A stretch of DNA of 64,000 bases, taken from positions 558,001 through 622,000 of the forward strand of contig NZ_AP018664.1 in NCBI RefSeq assembly GCF_003967075.1, read 5' to 3'. Source of the DNA: Sphingobium amiense (lineage in GTDB: Bacteria > Pseudomonadota > Alphaproteobacteria > Sphingomonadales > Sphingomonadaceae). The notes below the pieces were generated by a model. That model was not told where the DNA came from, did no database searches, and saw only the letters and a list, made by a program, of their open reading frames with translations. Shown piece after piece: positions 60,610 to 64,000 of this stretch. Each line of letters begins with the position of its first letter. Position 1 is the stretch's first letter. A program made the translations under genes and the position numbers.

Positions 60610-61539
60610 ATGCCGCGCTTCGTGACGGGCATGCTCGCCGGCGCCGCGTGCCTCCTGGGCGCTTCGCCGGTCTCTGCCCGCATGTCGTATGTCCCGGTCA
60701 AGCTGCGTGTCGTCTCGGGCGTCAGGCCGTTCGCTCCTGTCCGCGTGAACGGGAAGCCGTTCCTGTTCATGCTTCATTCGAACGCCAGATTCACCGTCAT
60801 GACGACCCACAAGAACGCCGCATTGGCCGGCGTCACCAACCTCATATTCAAGGACCATTATGGTATCAGTACGCCGGGCCAAGTGAGCAATCTCGGGCGG
60901 GCGAGCGCGACGCTGGAAAGGCTCCAGGTCGGCGATCGGACCTATTCGAAGGTGCCAGCGCTGATATTCGAAGTGCCCCAGGATCCGCCGATGGATGGAA
61001 TGCTGGGCATTACCTGGCTTCGGGAGCAGCATGTGATGCTGGACTATGGCCGCAAACGGCTGGGTCTTCCCCAGTCAGAAGAGGACACCGAAGCGGCCGA
61101 CCATAAGTTGTTGGCCGCAGGCTACAAGGCGCACAAGATGATCTTCGATAGCGCAGACAAGTCCTATTTTGTCGAAGGAACCATCAACGGCGTCGCAGTC
61201 AGGATCGGCGTCAACACCGTCGCCGAGAACGTCCTCGACGTGACGCTCGCGCGCACGGCCGGCGTCGAGCTGGGTCCGGTCGCCGACCATTATGGCGGCC
61301 CCGACGGCGCGCAGGGCGACGTCTATTTCCCAAAGCGCGATGTCGAAATCGCTATCGACGGCCAGGAAGCCGCCCCGATCCGACCCCAGATATTCGACAC
61401 CTATGCCTACGATTCCGCCCCGCGCCCGGCGACCAGCGACGCGGCCCATACGGCGAGACTTGGTGCTGACTTCATGATCGCGAACCGGGTTGTGATCGAT
61501 TTCGGTAGCGAAACGATATTTATCGGGCCTCAGCGGTGA
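60610..61539 (+). CDS. Exported retropepsin-like protein with lost catalytic residues
   Basis: Exported protein of 309 residues with a signal peptide (MPRFVTGMLAGAACLLGASPVSA). Two aspartic-protease-like half domains are visible: residues about 35-155 with VRVNGKPFLFMLHSNARFTV, where the catalytic D-T/S-G is replaced by His-Ser-Asn (56-58), and about 185-309 with INGVAVRIGVNTVAENV, where it is replaced by Asn-Thr-Val (202-204). The late motifs MLGITWLREQHVMLDY and LGADFMIANRVVIDFGS are well kept. Both sites lack the Asp, so it is unlikely to be an active protease; a binding role is inferred. The upstream extension to 60397 is not supported. Confidence 0.75.
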   Translation: MPRFVTGMLAGAACLLGASPVSARMSYVPVKLRVVSGVRPFAPVRVNGKPFLFMLHSNARFTVMTTHKNAALAGVTNLIFKDHYGISTPGQVSNLGRASATLERLQVGDRTYSKVPALIFEVPQDPPMDGMLGITWLREQHVMLDYGRKRLGLPQSEEDTEAADHKLLAAGYKAHKMIFDSADKSYFVEGTINGVAVRIGVNTVAENVLDVTLARTAGVELGPVADHYGGPDGAQGDVYFPKRDVEIAIDGQEAAPIRPQIFDTYAYDSAPRPATSDAAHTARLGADFMIANRVVIDFGSETIFIGPQR

Positions 61540-61720
61540 GCATGGTCAGCGGCTGCGGGGAAGGAATGGCTGCGGCGTGAATCTTGCGCTTGATCAGGTT
61601 GGCCGCGATTGCGCCGCCGGCCATGCATCCATGAAATGGTAGGAGCGGTCTTGCCGCATGGTCGGCAGGCGGCGCCACGGGCCGGTGGCCCGTCGCGCCG
61701 CGCGACTTATTAGGGACGCC

Positions 61721-63181
61721 TCAGAGTTCCAGAGCCTTCGCCACTCCCTCGCCATACGCGGGATCCGCCCGGTGGCAATTGCTGACATGCCGCTCTTTCA
61801 CAGCGCGCGAAACACCCTCCATCGCGCGCGCGGTGTTCTCGAACAGCACTTGCTGCTGGACGGGGGTCATCTTGCGGAAGAGGTTGCCGGGCTGGAGATA
61901 ATGATCGTCATCGAGCCGATGATCGTAATGCGTGGCCGCGCCACTCAAGGGTAGCGGCGGATTGGCGAAGGCCGGCTGTTCCTCCCACTCGCCGCGCGAG
62001 TTGGGCACATAGGCGAGCGTGCCGCCGTGATTGCCGTCCACCCGCATCAGCCCGTCGCGATGATAGGAATGCGCGGGACACCGCGGGGCGTTGACCGGAA
62101 TCTGGTGATGGTTCACGCCCAGACGATAACGCGCGGCATCATTGTACGCGAAGAGGCGCGCCTGCAGCATCCGATCCGGCGAGAAGCTGATGCCTGGCAC
62201 GATCGTCGACGGCGCGAACGAGGCCTGCTCGACATCGGCGTAGACATTCTCCGGGTTGCGATTGAGCTCGAACACGCCAACCTCGATGAGCGGAAACTCG
62301 CCATGCGGCCAGACCTTGGTCAGGTCGAAGGGGTTGACCGGATGCTCGGCGGCCTGGGCTTCGGTCATGACCTGGACGTACATCGTCCAGCGCGGAAACT
62401 CGCCCTTCTCGATGCTGGTATAGAGGTCGCGATGATTGCTCTCGCGGTCCAGCCCGACCAGCTGAACCGCCTCCTCGTCTGAGAGATTGGCGATGCCCTG
62501 CTGCGTCTTGAAGGTGAATTTCACCCACACGCGTTCGTTAGCTGCGTTGATGAAGCTGTAGGTATGGCTGCCGAAACCATGCATGTGGCGGAAGCTCCTG
62601 GGGATGCCCCGCTCGCTCATGACGATCGTCACCTGGTGTAGCGCCTCCGGCAGCATGGTCCAGAAATCCCAGTTGCTCTCCGCGCTGCGCAGCCCGGTGC
62701 GCGGATCGCGTTTGATCGCATGGTTGAGGTCGGGAAAGCGCAGAGGATCGCGGAAGAAGAACACCGGGGTGTTGTTGCCGACCAGATCCCAATTGCCCTC
62801 GTCCGTGTAGAATTTGAGCGCGAAGCCGCGGATGTCGCGCTCCGCATCCGCTGCGCCGCGCTCGCCCGCTACGCTCGAAAAGCGCGCGAACATCTCGGTC
62901 TTCTTGCCGACCTCGGCAAAGATGCTGGCCTTGGTGAAGCGGGTGATGTCGTGCGTCACCGTGAACGTGCCGAACGCGCCGGCCCCCTTGGCGTGCATCC
63001 GGCGCTCGGGGATGACCTCGCGATGGAAATGCGCCAGCTTCTCGATCAGCCAGACATCCTCGAGCAGGGCTGGGCCGCGCGGGCCCGCGGTCTCGATATT
63101 GAAATTGTCGGGAACCGGAGCGCCAGCGGCGGTGGTAAGCCTTTTGTCGGCTGCGATTGGATCATTCTCGGACATAGTCAT
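61721..63181 (-). CDS. katA: Small-subunit (clade 3) heme catalase
   Basis: Monofunctional catalase of 486 residues, the size of KatA-type enzymes. The distal His lies in [15 protein letters not shown], the distal Asn in [13 protein letters not shown], and the heme-ligand Tyr in [15 protein letters not shown]. It breaks down hydrogen peroxide and binds NADPH. GGGGAATG stands just before the ATG. It is alone on the minus strand, with box B site 13 lying 57 nt upstream, the distance expected of a promoter. The window holds a second, large catalase at 13026 that is on the box A side. Confidence 0.95.
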   Translation of the reverse strand: MTMSENDPIAADKRLTTAAGAPVPDNFNIETAGPRGPALLEDVWLIEKLAHFHREVIPERRMHAKGAGAFGTFTVTHDITRFTKASIFAEVGKKTEMFARFSSVAGERGAADAERDIRGFALKFYTDEGNWDLVGNNTPVFFFRDPLRFPDLNHAIKRDPRTGLRSAESNWDFWTMLPEALHQVTIVMSERGIPRSFRHMHGFGSHTYSFINAANERVWVKFTFKTQQGIANLSDEEAVQLVGLDRESNHRDLYTSIEKGEFPRWTMYVQVMTEAQAAEHPVNPFDLTKVWPHGEFPLIEVGVFELNRNPENVYADVEQASFAPSTIVPGISFSPDRMLQARLFAYNDAARYRLGVNHHQIPVNAPRCPAHSYHRDGLMRVDGNHGGTLAYVPNSRGEWEEQPAFANPPLPLSGAATHYDHRLDDDHYLQPGNLFRKMTPVQQQVLFENTARAMEGVSRAVKERHVSNCHRADPAYGEGVAKALEL

Positions 63182-63238
63182 TCCCCGATCGTTGGACGAA
63201 GCATTCGCACCGAGGATGATCCTGCGTCGACGGGAATG

Positions 63239-63256
63239 GAATTATACGATGGCATC
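63239..63256 (-). promoter_or_regulatory. Box B site 13 (katA promoter)
   Basis: Minus strand GATGCCATCGTATAATTC, 57 nt before katA. Its extended context GACGATGCC...TCGTATAATT recurs at site 14. Confidence 0.65.
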
Positions 63257-63581
63257 GTCTTGCGGGGGAGCGCCGCAATTTTCCGATCGATCCGCAGTTC
63301 TTTATCGGGCCGATTACCGCCCATCGAACATCCGGATTTTAAACGCTCGGCCGGGAACGGCCTGGTAGTGTGGATTCAGCTGTTCTCGGACGGGTAGGGG
63401 AGGGCCGAGGTGACCTGCCAACCTAGGCTCTACTCAAACTCGTTGGACGCGACCGGGTCGCTTGCCGGGAACGTATCTTCAAGCGCTCGATCCAGTCTCC
63501 GATCCACAGCATCGCCTTGCTTCGGCTGCCTCACGCTTCTTGGCGTCGACCGCCGCCCGGGAGAGACTCGCGGCACTTTCT

Positions 63582-63770
63582 TCATCCCTTGTCTCCTGCC
63601 TTGGCCCTACGAACAGAGGCGGTTCCCCCTTTCGATCGCTGCCGATATGTCGCGAGAGAGCGAACATCCTGAACGCTTTCGGGCCGCAAGCGGGCAGCTT
63701 GCCAGTATTGCGCAACCGCCTTGGCCGCCGCTTTCACGTCGTCGAACGGATGAAAACATTGGCAGGACAA
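63582..63770 (-). CDS. Possible small protein
   Basis: Frame of 62 codons with a TTG start and no clear ribosome binding site. FDDVKAAAKAVAQYWQAARL and ESVQDVRSLATYRQRSKGG have a protein-like amphipathic pattern, unlike nearby frames. Box B site 14 is only 12 nt before the start, so a message would be nearly leaderless. It may equally be chance. Confidence 0.25.
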   Translation of the reverse strand: MSCQCFHPFDDVKAAAKAVAQYWQAARLRPESVQDVRSLATYRQRSKGGTASVRRAKAGDKG

Positions 63771-63781
63771 AGAATTGATGG

Positions 63782-63799
63782 AAATTATACGAAGGCATC
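63782..63799 (-). promoter_or_regulatory. Box B site 14
   Basis: Minus strand GATGCCTTCGTATAATTT, nearly the same as site 13, in a region without a secure gene. Confidence 0.55.
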
Positions 63800-63963
63800 G
63801 TCAGCCGTGCAGATTTCGAGGCCGTCAGGCTTGCCATGCCCGTCCGTCTCGACCTCGGAACCTCACCCGCGTCAACACCAGCACGGCGCGCCGTCATATC
63901 CCGTCAATTACAGTGATTGCCGGGCGGGCCGCAGATGCTGAGGTGCCCAGCGACGTTGTTCGC

Positions 63964-63981
63964 TACACCCACGTATAATTG
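63964..63981 (+). promoter_or_regulatory. Box B site 15
   Basis: TACACCCACGTATAATTG, the best-preserved member of the TACAC-type sites. It points out of the window; the gene it serves lies beyond 64000. Confidence 0.65.
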
Positions 63982-64000
63982 AGCGCGCAACCTAGAGGCG

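Larger units (their letters stand above)
63182..64000. other. Mostly non-coding region with three box B sites
   Basis: 819 bases up to the window edge with no well-supported gene. It carries box B sites 13, 14 and 15 and two copies of a 25-bp near-repeat around 63236 and 63778. A possible small gene is noted at 63582-63770. Confidence 0.5.

Noticed and set aside
44637..63981. Box B as a general stress (EcfG) promoter
   Set aside because: EcfG promoters have GGAAC and GTT separated by about 16-17 bases; I did not see that pair at the box B sites.
1..64000. Insertion sequences, integrases, tRNA or rRNA genes, CRISPR arrays
   Set aside because: No transposase or integrase motifs, no cloverleaf-like sequence ending in a T-loop signature and no regularly spaced repeats were found by reading.

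Overview
The window is GC-rich, densely coding DNA from an alphaproteobacterium. A sphingomonad is the best guess, from the mix of many dehydrogenases, hydrolases and drug exporters, FixJ-type response regulators, FecI/FecR-type regulators and codon use; this is inference, since no ribosomal or other marker gene is present. No rRNA, tRNA, CRISPR array, transposase or integrase was seen. About 66 genes are called, three of them weak, broken or remnant. The content is accessory and detoxification-oriented, as on a large plasmid, chromid or genomic island.

1-17 kb: zinc-free MDR quinone oxidoreductases, an Hsp31-like DJ-1/PfpI enzyme, an aldo/keto reductase with an aldehyde dehydrogenase, a two-component system (PAS histidine kinase with two FixJ-type regulators), an exported alpha/beta hydrolase, OsmC, an enoyl-CoA hydratase relative, an epoxide-hydrolase-like enzyme, a large KatE catalase, an MFS exporter and a small unknown protein. 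17-25 kb: a seven-gene minus-strand operon (EmrB, EmrA, TolC-type channel, an unknown, an enoyl reductase, a cysteine hydrolase, a PfpI enzyme), divergent from a TetR regulator with a NemR-like cysteine. 25-30 kb: a second minus operon (GST, SDR, cysteine hydrolase, DUF4126, Hsp31-like PfpI) divergent from an SDR and an Na+/H+ antiporter. 30-39 kb: MFS transporters (one frameshifted), SDR, LysR and a divergent quinone-reductase operon. 39-43 kb: a lone ECF sigma factor, a second small protein related to the one at 16.7 kb, and a MarR-nitrilase-methyltransferase cluster behind a perfect 30-bp palindrome. 43-64 kb: dihydrolipoamide dehydrogenase, orphan receiver proteins, alpha/beta hydrolases, thiolase, FecI/FecR without a TonB receptor, carbonic anhydrase with an MFS exporter, a TetR with its own palindrome, a degenerate retropepsin-like protein and a small-subunit catalase.

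The most striking non-coding signal is two families of repeated promoter-proximal boxes, each confined to its own part of the window. Box A (consensus CCTGATANTTATCAGG, nine sites, 2.8-29.4 kb) lies before most of the detoxification operons, including the TetR/EmrAB divergent promoter. Box B (consensus KATACNCNCGTATAATKG, fifteen sites, 44.6-64 kb) carries a TATAAT-like -10 inside a short dyad and mostly lies 57-112 nt before start codons. They look like two separate multi-operon regulons, both centred on electrophile, oxidant and xenobiotic handling. Many enzyme families occur two or three times across the window (Hsp31-like proteins, isochorismatase-like hydrolases, MDR reductases, SDRs, catalases, exported alpha/beta hydrolases), which fits repeated duplication into these regulons.
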